In this document: piece by piece, positions 34,051-42,199 of the stretch
Layout of the letters: every line of letters starts with the position of its first letter
How positions within the stretch are numbered: position 1 is the first letter of the stretch
From: JARFQH01 sp963825595
Lineage (GTDB): Bacteria; Desulfobacterota; Desulfobacteria; Desulfobacterales; SG8-13
DNA length: 64,000 nucleotides
Assembly (NCBI GenBank): GCA_963825595.1
Contig: CAWGUE010000011.1
Span: 62,001-126,000 of the forward strand
Direction of reading: 5' to 3'
Made by a program: the position numbers and the translations under genes
Notes under the pieces: generated by a model
Database searches by the model: none
What the model was told of the DNA's origin: nothing
Seen by the model: the letters and a program-made list of their open reading frames with translations, nothing else

Positions 34051-36297
34051 ATGGATAGTTTTAGCGATTACAAACAGGATCTGCTAGATATCAACGATGA
34101 ACTGGCCGGGCTTCTGTCACTGGGGACATCCATTCCAGGTGTTGCGACTGATGCGCTATCTGCCTGGATGCGATCATGTCAGAAGCTCCAGCGGGAGCTC
34201 TCGGAGGAGATCCTGCGCATTGCCGTTGTCGGAACCATTAAATCAGGCAAGAGTACGTTTCTGAATTCCTTGTTGGGTGGTGATTACCTCAAGCGCGGGG
34301 CGGGTGTGGTGACGTCGATTGTTACCCGAATTCACCGTGGGCCCCATCCGGTATGCCGGTTGGTTTTTAAATCGTGGACAGAGGTTAACCAAGAGATCGT
34401 CCAGGCGTTGTCCGTTATGCCGGCAGTGGACTCCCTGGCTGACACGAACAGTTTTGATATGCGCGACACCAGGTCGCGGGAATCGCTCAAGAAACTGCTT
34501 GAAAGCCTGCCTGTGGAACAATTGGTTTCCCACGGGGCGCGAAATCTGAATACCGTTCTATTGGCCAGTTACCTTAGCGGTTATGGACGCGTCAAGGATA
34601 TTCTGACGGAACAAAATGTCCTTAAACTCTTCGAAAAGGGTGACTTCATCGATCATTGGCAGTATGTGGGAGATGATTCCCTGGCAGTCTATTTGAAAGA
34701 TTTGCAACTGGAACTTAACAGTCGCCACCTTGACAGTGATACGGAACTTGCCGACTGCCAGGGCAGTGACTCGCCCAATCCGCTTCATATGGCCATGATC
34801 CAGGATTACCTCCAGCAGGCGCATCTGATCATATATGTCGTCAGCAGTCGGACCGGCGTACGGGAAGCGGATATCAAGTTCCTGTCCATCATCCGAAAAA
34901 TGGGATTGGGCGAATCTGTCGTGTTGATCGTCAACGCGGATATCAGTGAGCATGAATCCCTGAGCGATCTTTGCAGCTTGGCGGAAAGGGTTGCAGCTGA
35001 ACTCGATCTGGTCATACCCAATCCACAGTGCTTTACATTGTCGGCGCTGTATCACCTTTTCGACACGCTGAGAGATCGCCTGGCGGAAAAGGATCGGATG
35101 CGCTTGACCCAATGGGAGCATCAGACGGAGTTGTCCGATTTTTCGAGAACGGAATACGCGCGTTTTCAAAAACACCTTCGGCAGCGGCTGTTTCGAAAAC
35201 GGTACCAGTTGATGCTCAAGAGCCAGATCGAGCGCCACAGCATTATACTGGCCGGTATGTCGGATTGGGTCGGTATGGTTCGAGAACTACTGGCGCGCGG
35301 TGATGGCGATATCCGAAAACTGATCGACGGCATAACGGATCAAAAAGAGCGTATGCGCCAGATCAGAATGGGAATCGAGAGCACGACAGCCGGCGTTGTG
35401 CCAAAAATCAAAAGTGAACTGAACGTTGACGTCAATCGATTTTTCGACACTCATTCCGGCGCATGTATGCGGCAACTCCTCGGGTTTATACGAGATTACC
35501 GGGTCGATTCGAGTAAATACCAGCGAAATCTTGAAAACAGCGGATTCTCGAACACCCTATACGTGGTCTTTCAGGAATTCAAGCAAGCCCTCGACATGAC
35601 GATGACCCATACCATTTACCCGTCGATAGTGAATTTCGTGAGGAGTGAAGAGGAAAAGGTCGCAAAACACTTAAACGCCATCATCGAACCCTACGAAGGG
35701 ATCGTCGAGCAAGGTCTTATGGAATTGAGAAAGGTTCTGCACGATTTCGAGATTGACGGTCACACCAGGACCCTCCTGCCGGCGTTTGAGCCGCCCGACG
35801 TAGAGGCCGTAAAACTGACCGCCGGTCTCCGTCTCCCGCCCCTGGTAGCCTTCCTGGAGTATTCTAACAGTATCAAAGCCGAGGCTTTTATCCATGCAGG
35901 GTACTTTTCCGTTTTGAAAATATTCAAGAAAGTTTTTAAAAATAGGGAGTCCGTTCGGGCAGACTCGTATGTCAAAGCGCTTCAGAGGAGTGTCCGCCGA
36001 ATGAAGCAGCAGACAGAAGAGTCTATTCTTTTTCAGTGCAAGAATTACCGCGAGAATTTAAAATTTGCTTATCTGCACCGGCTGGTCGAAGAGGTCACCC
36101 AAAGAATCGCTGAGAATCTGACGGACAGATTCCGAATCTTTGGCAATGGTTCGGCCGTAGCGACATCCCATGTCAGTCGGTTGCAATCAGATAAGGAACA
36201 AATCGATGCCACGATCCGGGAGATGGAGGTGATCGTCAGGGCTACCGGCGAGAAGATGAAGCGCCTGCGCCTTCAGATCGAACGATCAGAAGCGTGA
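34051..36297 (+). CDS. Dynamin-like GTPase
   Basis: 748 residues. The P-loop GTIKSGKST is at residues 61-69, then the G2 region VTSIVTRI, a degenerate G3 DCQGSDSPNPLH (normally DxPG) and G4 VNADISE. A long region between G2 and G3 (about 95-230) is unusually large. The C-terminal 350 residues are helical with coiled-coil character, as in the stalk of bacterial dynamin-like proteins; a hydrophobic patch near 620-635 may contact membrane. Such proteins remodel or repair membranes. It is a single gene, not the usual adjacent pair, with YcaO-TPR convergent downstream. The ribosome-binding site is weak. Confidence 0.85.
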   Translation: MDSFSDYKQDLLDINDELAGLLSLGTSIPGVATDALSAWMRSCQKLQRELSEEILRIAVVGTIKSGKSTFLNSLLGGDYLKRGAGVVTSIVTRIHRGPHPVCRLVFKSWTEVNQEIVQALSVMPAVDSLADTNSFDMRDTRSRESLKKLLESLPVEQLVSHGARNLNTVLLASYLSGYGRVKDILTEQNVLKLFEKGDFIDHWQYVGDDSLAVYLKDLQLELNSRHLDSDTELADCQGSDSPNPLHMAMIQDYLQQAHLIIYVVSSRTGVREADIKFLSIIRKMGLGESVVLIVNADISEHESLSDLCSLAERVAAELDLVIPNPQCFTLSALYHLFDTLRDRLAEKDRMRLTQWEHQTELSDFSRTEYARFQKHLRQRLFRKRYQLMLKSQIERHSIILAGMSDWVGMVRELLARGDGDIRKLIDGITDQKERMRQIRMGIESTTAGVVPKIKSELNVDVNRFFDTHSGACMRQLLGFIRDYRVDSSKYQRNLENSGFSNTLYVVFQEFKQALDMTMTHTIYPSIVNFVRSEEEKVAKHLNAIIEPYEGIVEQGLMELRKVLHDFEIDGHTRTLLPAFEPPDVEAVKLTAGLRLPPLVAFLEYSNSIKAEAFIHAGYFSVLKIFKKVFKNRESVRADSYVKALQRSVRRMKQQTEESILFQCKNYRENLKFAYLHRLVEEVTQRIAENLTDRFRIFGNGSAVATSHVSRLQSDKEQIDATIREMEVIVRATGEKMKRLRLQIERSEA

Positions 36298-36363
36298 AAC
36301 CCGCTGGACAATGTGCGGGGCAATACCGACGCACGTGCCTTTTTGTTGGCGCTGGCGGTTGGT

Positions 36364-38097
36364 TTACAAACCCTTGATCATTTTTTCAAGGTTCTGCTGT
36401 GCAAAGGTAATCGAAGGGTCTATCTCGAGCGCCATGAGATAATATCTTACGGCCATGTCTTTCTGCCCGAGGTCGCGGTAATTAGAGGCGATGTTAGCGT
36501 AATCGATTGCAGAGGAGGGATCGAGCGCGATGACTTTCTCAAAACAACGGATGGCTTCCTCATGCTCCTTCAATTTGAAATGGCAGTAGCCCATTAAGTT
36601 GTAAATATCCGTGCGTTCCTGGTCATACCTTTCCCCCTTTCTCAGAGCAGCCAATGCATCCCGGTAGTGCCCCATGTCTCGGTAGGCTATACCCATGTAC
36701 GAATAGATCGCGGCAATGTCCTGGCGGTTCGGCTGACGCTCGAGTGCGACCTGGAAATGATTCAAGGCCTCCACCGGAGCATTCAACTTCAGTTGGCAGA
36801 CGCCAAGATAAAAGCTGACATAATATTTTCGGGGAAGTTTACGTTCTAACGCTTCCAGAGATTGGATGGCGTCCTGGGGAACGAGCTTTTCAGCGATAAG
36901 TTTGGCTGAAAACATTCCCACGCTGGTATTCAACGCGCGCTCCCTGAAGTGGGCACCTGGAACAATCGTGTAATAAGCGGGGATATCGATTAACGAGTGG
37001 GTCGTATTGACAACGATGACCGGGAGATCTCTGGCTGCCAACTCGGAAATGCAGTTTTCAACCTCCACCCGAATGTTATCGGAAGAAATGTCCGGAAGGC
37101 TCGCAATATCGACAGTTTGATCGGGTTGGGTGACAAAGGCCACATCCTCAATTCGGGTAAATTTCGGCAAGCCACTGGCGACATAATTGGTGCCACTGTT
37201 GAAATCACCGGCCAGTTGAGCCACCTCTGTCAGGGCGCGGCTCAACGCTTTTTCAGGATTCGGTGTTGTTCCGGCTGTCCAGACAATTTCACTTTTTTCC
37301 GGAAAGGTCGACGGGTCATAAGCCAGTGCACCAACTGTAGGGATACCCAGGTCGAGCGTGAAGTCAGTCAGGTAAATCTTGATCCCGGCTTTGCGGTATT
37401 TTTCGAGCATCTCCACGACCAGGGCATCCGTGGCAGAATCCGGGTTTATTGCAGGGCGTACAAGGCGATCATGACTGATGATCGATGATGTGTGGCGTTC
37501 GACGATTTCACAGATCCCTTGGCAAAGTGCTTCCTCTGTACAGTTGCCTGCAGATGGTCCGTTGAACGCGTTGATTGCATAAAACCAGTCAAAAGGGATC
37601 ATCAACTCTTTTTGACCGGTAAGATTGTAAGCCCGGGTCCATTGCAGCGGAAGGTTCTCGAATATACTTTGGGAAGCGTCCAGGTCCGATGAAGTGTCAT
37701 GGACAGATTTGGCGATCCATTCAAAAGAAAGAGCCTCTTCCCTGATATCTCGCATCCGAGCCGATATGAAGTTATCGGGGTTGTTGGCAAAACTGAAGAA
37801 GCTGAAGCGTTCGGCCAGTTCCATTACGGCACTGGCTTCGGCCTGTTCAGGAGTGGCCCCCTTGCCCATTTGTTTTCTGGTGCCGGTCAGTTCCGCGGCA
37901 TCCCTGCCGCAGTAGCTGAAGAATACCGGGATATCCAACCGACCATTGTCTATTCTGACCGTCCGATCGAGAATTTTCAGGTCCAATCGCTGCAATTTTT
38001 CTTTCAGGCGCCGGATGGTCTCTTCCGGCGGAAGGATTTTATCTTGGTCACGGGTATAGGTTTTGTAGGCGTCTTTTAATCGTATTTTGGTTGTCAT
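36364..38097 (-). CDS. YcaO-domain protein with C-terminal TPR repeats
   Basis: 577 residues. The YcaO ATP-dependent cyclodehydratase-like domain covers about 50-400 (GKGATPEQAEASAVMELAERFS, GNCTEEALCQGICEIVERH, ALTEVAQLAGDF); the Glu-rich ATP/Mg motifs are present. Four TPR units follow (about 410-577: YYVSFYLGVCQLKLN, AAIYSYMGIAYRDMG, DIYNLMGYCHFKLKE, IDYANIASNYRDLG). Length and layout resemble E. coli YcaO, linked to ribosomal S12 methylthiolation. No TfuA, dehydrogenase or RiPP precursor is seen, so a peptide natural product cluster is unlikely. It could act on a housekeeping protein. Confidence 0.9.
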   Translation of the reverse strand: MTTKIRLKDAYKTYTRDQDKILPPEETIRRLKEKLQRLDLKILDRTVRIDNGRLDIPVFFSYCGRDAAELTGTRKQMGKGATPEQAEASAVMELAERFSFFSFANNPDNFISARMRDIREEALSFEWIAKSVHDTSSDLDASQSIFENLPLQWTRAYNLTGQKELMIPFDWFYAINAFNGPSAGNCTEEALCQGICEIVERHTSSIISHDRLVRPAINPDSATDALVVEMLEKYRKAGIKIYLTDFTLDLGIPTVGALAYDPSTFPEKSEIVWTAGTTPNPEKALSRALTEVAQLAGDFNSGTNYVASGLPKFTRIEDVAFVTQPDQTVDIASLPDISSDNIRVEVENCISELAARDLPVIVVNTTHSLIDIPAYYTIVPGAHFRERALNTSVGMFSAKLIAEKLVPQDAIQSLEALERKLPRKYYVSFYLGVCQLKLNAPVEALNHFQVALERQPNRQDIAAIYSYMGIAYRDMGHYRDALAALRKGERYDQERTDIYNLMGYCHFKLKEHEEAIRCFEKVIALDPSSAIDYANIASNYRDLGQKDMAVRYYLMALEIDPSITFAQQNLEKMIKGL

Positions 38098-38438
38098 GTC
38101 GCGTCTCCGCAGGGACTGATTTACTATTGCCGCGTTATTTGTCTAATGCCATGAGACCTGTCTTCTGACTCCAGTCGTATATGCAGCTATTGCCATTATT
38201 GGTTTTCAGAACCGAAGCGATAGGGGGCTGGCGAAAAGGGCCATATCGCGGTCAAAACATTGAGGAATGTCACCATAGCAGATAGTCATTCGATTTGAAA
38301 CGGCTAAGTATTTCAGGGGCCGGGGCGTTTTTCAAGCGCATGCTGGTGCATGTCGCACTCTATCGTCAGCTGAGATGGGGATGCACAGATTTTAAATTGA
38401 CCGTTGTTATTTTCTTTGTTAAGTATGCCATTGCCTGT
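38098..38438. other. Intergenic region between YcaO gene and tRNA-Ala
   Basis: About 340 bases. It should contain the promoters of the divergent YcaO and tRNA-Ala genes. I checked it for a small precursor-peptide ORF and found none with a good start. Confidence 0.45.
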
Positions 38439-38514
38439 GGGGATGTAGCTCAGTTGGGAGAGCGCAGCGTTCGCAACGCTGAGGTCGTGGGTTCGAATCC
38501 CATCATCTCCACCA
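38439..38514 (+). tRNA. tRNA-Ala (anticodon CGC), CCA encoded
   Basis: Acceptor GGGGATG pairs with CATCTCC, including the G3-U70 wobble that marks alanine tRNAs, followed by A and CCA. The anticodon stem CAGCG/CGCTG with loop TTCGCAA gives CGC. Confidence 0.96.
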
Positions 38515-39037
38515 CTCATTCTCGCCTGATTTCAATCCGCTCCACCGAATCAGTTCTGAGCGATCCAGATAACCAAACATGAGCTGATGCATCACCACCG
38601 AGTGTAACCGGAAGTGAATAAATGTCTCAATACTAAAGAACAGCCACATAGCCCGGGCTGTTCAGAAAGGTGTGCAGAAATCTGCATTCATCTTTCCTCC
38701 TTACAGCGCAAGGAGACCGGTTACCGTAAGGCACCGGGGGGTTCCAGAGCCTTTCCATATCTCCTTGCGCTTTTTGATCGACATCGTTTGTAACCGATCG
38801 ATGGCGGCAGTCTCTAAACGATTAGAAGGGCGCGAAAAGTCATCGCAGTCCTTCTCAAGAGAACGAGTGGCCTGTCGTGCTCTTGCCTCTGACCTCCTTT
38901 GACGGGTGGTTCATTCGTGAACCACCCATTTTTTTGCATTTTCCCGATGCTTGCCAGTCAACATCAATAAACCAGGGTTGCTGCGCATCAAGTCGTATAA
39001 ACCGTAACGGGACACGAATTCAATAGGATAGAGCGTT
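38515..39037. other. Intergenic region with a long imperfect hairpin and mini-ORFs
   Basis: About 520 bases. The hairpin at 38706-38775 is the main structure. On the minus strand two very short ORFs with good ribosome-binding sites can be read, MNADFCTPF after GGAGG near 38700 and MTFRALLIV after AGAAGGA near 38850. They may be leader peptides of an unknown RNA or chance. Confidence 0.35.
38706..38775 (+). terminator. Long-range hairpin followed by T-run
   Basis: Arms GCGCAAGGAGA (38706-38716) and TCTCCTTGCGC (38760-38770) pair perfectly; a smaller inverted repeat CCGGT/ACCGG lies inside, and TTTTT follows the right arm. It may terminate transcription from tRNA-Ala or belong to a small structured RNA. 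Confidence 0.45.
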
Positions 39038-39307
39038 GTGTTTACAGACGACCTGGAAAACTGCGATAAATCCGTCAAGTTTGCCGGCGGAAGACTCAAA
39101 CTCCGCTGCCACAACTATTGCGAGTTCGGTATTATGTTCAGGTGCTCAGCCGGTACCATCTGGGAGGACCAACAATATTGCCGTTATTCTCAAAAATCTT
39201 CTAGCGGTAAACGGTGCATGTATTACCGGAAGCAGATCGGGGGGCATTGTGATTGCGTGCAGGCACAGGTAAAAACAGTCTCTTGCCAGTGTAAAAAACA
39301 CCGCTGA
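39038..39307 (+). CDS. Cys-rich small protein, unknown function
   Basis: 89 residues starting at GTG 39038 with AGGATAGAG upstream. Eleven Cys are spread along the chain (ENC, RCHNYC, FRC, YCRY, RCMYY, HCDC, SCQC). There is no signal peptide. The Cys spacing and many Lys/Arg suggest a multi-site metal protein or iron-sulfur scaffold. It faces the Cys-rich gene at 39332-39532 tail to tail with a 24-base gap. I cannot assign a family. Confidence 0.6.
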   Translation: MFTDDLENCDKSVKFAGGRLKLRCHNYCEFGIMFRCSAGTIWEDQQYCRYSQKSSSGKRCMYYRKQIGGHCDCVQAQVKTVSCQCKKHR

Positions 39308-39331
39308 GTGGTTTCTTTGGGACAAACGCGG

Positions 39332-39532
39332 TCAGGACAGGTGTTTTTTTCGACCCGGTACACCGGCCGAAAGACAAAATGGGAGTTCGGGTTGCCTGAA
39401 GCGACCGTAAGCATTGCAGCCGTTTCGCCAACTGCACTGTTTGCATACGGCCACGTGCTTACGGGGCCGCCCCTTGTACCGCGGGCAGTCCAGGTAATCG
39501 TTGCGGCCAGAATCGTTTTTGAGGATCATCAA
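39332..39532 (-). CDS. Small Cys-rich protein (DCPRYKGRPRKHVAVC type)
   Basis: 66 residues. The core DCPRYKGRPRKHVAVCKQCSWRNGC, given here in parts (DCPRY, RKHVAVC, KQCSWRNGC), followed by QPELPF, looks like small proteins I recall from sulfate reducers, with four Cys at C-x13-C-x2-C-x5-C. GGGAGAG lies before the ATG at 39532. The Arg/Lys content suggests nucleic-acid contact. The plus-strand frame over the same DNA lacks such a pattern and is a shadow. Confidence 0.6.
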   Translation of the reverse strand: MMILKNDSGRNDYLDCPRYKGRPRKHVAVCKQCSWRNGCNAYGRFRQPELPFCLSAGVPGRKKHLS

Positions 39533-39869
39533 CTCTCCCGTGGGCTATCGAATTCCAAATGTTGATTTCACAGGCTTCAATCGCCGATGCCGCCGCCAGA
39601 TACGAAAAACCGGCAATGCCGGCCCACGCATTCCCGCCAGTTCATCCAACGACGAATAATTCAGGCCATTTTCTATGCCAATATCGGTATGATTGCAAGC
39701 CTGACCACGATTTTCCGGTTGGCGAAGGTGCGCCGGTGGAATCTGGTGTTGGCCTCAGGGATTTGAGACTTGACTTGCCAACAGGATCTGTAGTAATTAT
39801 TATTGGTTATTACAAAATCTTATTTATTTTGGGGACACACACGAACCGATTACAGGGGACAGTGGAGAC
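39533..39869. other. Intergenic region before hisB
   Basis: About 340 bases. The last 120 bases are AT-rich (TAATTATTATTGG and following) and probably hold the hisB promoter. No gene is supported. Confidence 0.45.
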
Positions 39870-40457
39870 ATGGGCCGATCAGCCGAAATGGAACGAATAA
39901 CCAATGAGACTCAAATACGTATTTTTCTCGATCTCGATGGGACAGGCACGTGCAACATCACCACCGGCATACCGTTTTTTGAACACATGTTGACTTTATT
40001 TTCAGTTCATGGCCTCTTCGACCTCACTGTCAATGCTACCGGGGACCTTGACGTCGATCACCACCACACGGTCGAAGATGTCGGTCTGGTGTTGGGGGAT
40101 GTTTTTAACCAGGCCCTTGGGGAGCGTAAAGGAATCCGACGTTACGGTCACGCGGTGACACCGATGGACGAAGCTCTGACAAGTGTTACTGTAGACCTTT
40201 CGAATCGTCCCTTTCTGGTCTACAACGTTGCCGGGCTTCAAGGTTCCGGCGCGCATTTCGATATCTCCCTGGCCAAAGAGTTTTTCCGCGCATTGGCCAA
40301 TCGATGTGGTATGAACCTGCATATCAATGTACATTATGGCGACAATACGCACCACGTCATCGAGTCGGTTTTTAAGGCCACGGCAAGGGCCTTGGCCCAG
40401 GCCGTTCAGACCGATGAGCGGATTATCGGCGTCCGGTCGTCAAAGGGGTCACTGTAG
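39870..40457 (+). CDS. hisB: Imidazoleglycerol-phosphate dehydratase
   Basis: 195 residues, single-function form. It dehydrates imidazole glycerol phosphate in histidine synthesis. The metal-binding repeats GIPFFEHMLTLFSVHG, DHHHTVED and DNTHHVIESVFKATARAL are intact, as is the SSKG tail. GGAGAC precedes the ATG by about three bases. It begins a hisB-lipoprotein-hisA run. Confidence 0.97.
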   Translation: MGRSAEMERITNETQIRIFLDLDGTGTCNITTGIPFFEHMLTLFSVHGLFDLTVNATGDLDVDHHHTVEDVGLVLGDVFNQALGERKGIRRYGHAVTPMDEALTSVTVDLSNRPFLVYNVAGLQGSGAHFDISLAKEFFRALANRCGMNLHINVHYGDNTHHVIESVFKATARALAQAVQTDERIIGVRSSKGSL

Positions 40458-40562
40458 CTGCCAAATGAGTGCCCATCTATTAACCGTTGATGGCATTATT
40501 GAGTTTAATTGAAGCGTTCTAATTCCCGCACCGGTTCGGGCTGTTGATTCGGATACCTCTCA

Positions 40563-41225
40563 ATGTACGATCTACGAAAAATCTATTCCATCGCGATCAG
40601 TATTATCGGATGGGTGCTGCTGTTGACCGGTTGCGTGGAAACGGGCATCAAGACAGAGCAACCGGGTTCGTTGAGCGGCATCAAAACAGTATTGGTTCTG
40701 ACTTTTGAAGATGTGACCGCTGCCCACGGAGAGAAGGGGATGATCAAATGCCCCCTGTGCGGTAATTATTTTGAATCTGGGCCGGTGCCCTCTGACACCG
40801 CTGATCGGTTGACTCAAAGAACAGTTGACACGCTGAGACGGCAAACGGACATTTCGGTGGTCGTTCATGACCGAACAATGAATGTCGGGGCCGAAAAACT
40901 CTCGGAACGTCAACTTATCACCCGCGCCGGAAAGTCAGCCGGCGCCGATGCCGTTCTTGCCGGATACATATACCGTTATGAGGACCGGATCGGCACCAAT
41001 CTCGCCGTAAAAAATCCGGCCTCAATCGCTTTGAGCATCCATTTGATAAGAGTGGTTGATGGCGTTGATATATGGTCCGGCTACGTCGATGAGACCCAAC
41101 AGGCATTAGCCGAGGATATTTTCAAGGCGCCAGATTTCTTGCGCCGGAAAGGCCGCTGGGTATCAGCTGACGATATGGCGGATGCCGGGCTCGATAAAAT
41201 TTTTGAGAGTTTTCCTAAGCCATGA
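40563..41225 (+). CDS. Putative outer-envelope lipoprotein inside the his operon
   Basis: 220 residues. The lipobox LLTGC puts the lipid Cys near residue 24. A CPLCGNYF motif (about 63-70) gives one CxxC pair. The segment with TVDTLRRQTDISVVVHDR, LITRAGKSAGADAVLAGYIYRYEDR and VDIWSGYVDETQQ resembles the periplasmic CsgG/LpoB-like or DUF799 lipoproteins that assemble or sense envelope components. Its last codons overlap the hisA start (ATGA overlap at 41222-41225), so it is translated with hisA. There is no obvious reason for a lipoprotein here; the coupling may only set expression. Confidence 0.8.
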   Translation: MYDLRKIYSIAISIIGWVLLLTGCVETGIKTEQPGSLSGIKTVLVLTFEDVTAAHGEKGMIKCPLCGNYFESGPVPSDTADRLTQRTVDTLRRQTDISVVVHDRTMNVGAEKLSERQLITRAGKSAGADAVLAGYIYRYEDRIGTNLAVKNPASIALSIHLIRVVDGVDIWSGYVDETQQALAEDIFKAPDFLRRKGRWVSADDMADAGLDKIFESFPKP

Positions 41226-41956
41226 TCGTTATACCGGCAGTTGACATCAAATCTGGTAAATGTGTACGCCTGCTGCAAGGGCGAAAAGAAGACGTGACGG
41301 TATTTTCCACAGATCCGGTCGCCATGGCCAGACGCTGGGAAGAAGAAGGGGCGGAAATTATCCATGTTGTCGACTTGGATGGCGCCTTTGAGAAAAAGCC
41401 GCGAAACCTCGCGACTGTCAGACAAATTATCGATGGCACCCACGTTGCCATTCAGGTCGGCGGAGGAATCCGGGATGAAAGGTCGATTCGGACGTATCTG
41501 GATGCCGGTGCGGCGAGAGTCATCATAGGTACAGAAGCCATACGGGATTCAGCGCGGATTAAATCGATTTGCCGAAAATATCCCGATCGGATTGTCATCG
41601 GAATCGACGCCCGGGACGGTATGGTGGCCATAGAAGGCTGGACCGAAATGACCCGTATCACGGCGGTCGATTTAGCGCGAAAATTTGAAGATAGTGAGGT
41701 CGCCGCGATCAATTTTACCGATATTCATCGCGATGGAATGCAGACCGGTCCCAACATCGTGGCTACCCAGCATCTGGCAGAATCGGTTTCGATTCCCATT
41801 GTGGCCTCGGGTGGCGTGTCCACTATAAAGGATATTCAAAACCTTCTGCCGCTGAGCGATGTCGGCGTGGTTGGGGTCATAACCGGAAGGGCCCTGTATG
41901 CCGGCACATTGGATTTGAAAGCGGCCATAGCATGCACTAAAACCCAAACTGGTTAG
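41222..41956 (+). CDS. hisA: HisA, ProFAR isomerase
   Basis: 244 residues. It isomerises the aminoaldose ProFAR to PRFAR in histidine synthesis. The start MIVIPAVDIKSGKCVRL contains the catalytic Asp8; VGGGIRD and VASGGVS phosphate-binding loops and the second half Asp in IGIDARDG are present. The TIM-barrel length is normal. It overlaps the upstream lipoprotein gene by 4 bases. A strong promoter for dnaG follows. Confidence 0.97.
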   Translation: MIVIPAVDIKSGKCVRLLQGRKEDVTVFSTDPVAMARRWEEEGAEIIHVVDLDGAFEKKPRNLATVRQIIDGTHVAIQVGGGIRDERSIRTYLDAGAARVIIGTEAIRDSARIKSICRKYPDRIVIGIDARDGMVAIEGWTEMTRITAVDLARKFEDSEVAAINFTDIHRDGMQTGPNIVATQHLAESVSIPIVASGGVSTIKDIQNLLPLSDVGVVGVITGRALYAGTLDLKAAIACTKTQTG

Positions 41957-42199
41957 ACATAACCGGATTGGCCCCTATTTTTTTAAAAAGGTGCTTGACA
42001 ATTCGGACGCTATAAACTATATTTTTCTGCTAATTTGCTCTATCAGTACGCCATGTATGGCTATTATGAAACATATCGATCCAAACAACGTCGACGTTCG
42101 GCGTTGCTTTGATGAGTTCGGCTCATATTTCGATGAGCTGCATCCCATTTAATCACCTCCATTACAGGACCAACTCCCCTTGATCCAATAAAGTGGAGG
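41957..42199. other. Region between hisA and dnaG
   Basis: About 240 bases, holding the promoter at 41995-42023 and a leader of about 170 bases before dnaG. A small palindrome CAACGTCGACGTTCGGCGTTG near 42087-42107 may form a hairpin in the leader. Confidence 0.4.
41995..42023 (+). promoter_or_regulatory. Sigma-70 promoter of the dnaG-rpoD operon
   Basis: TTGACA (41995-42000), a 17-base spacer and TATATT (42018-42023) give a near-consensus housekeeping promoter upstream of dnaG. Confidence 0.8.

Noticed and set aside
36364..38438. A RiPP biosynthetic cluster around the YcaO gene
   Set aside because: No precursor or partner enzymes were found on either strand.
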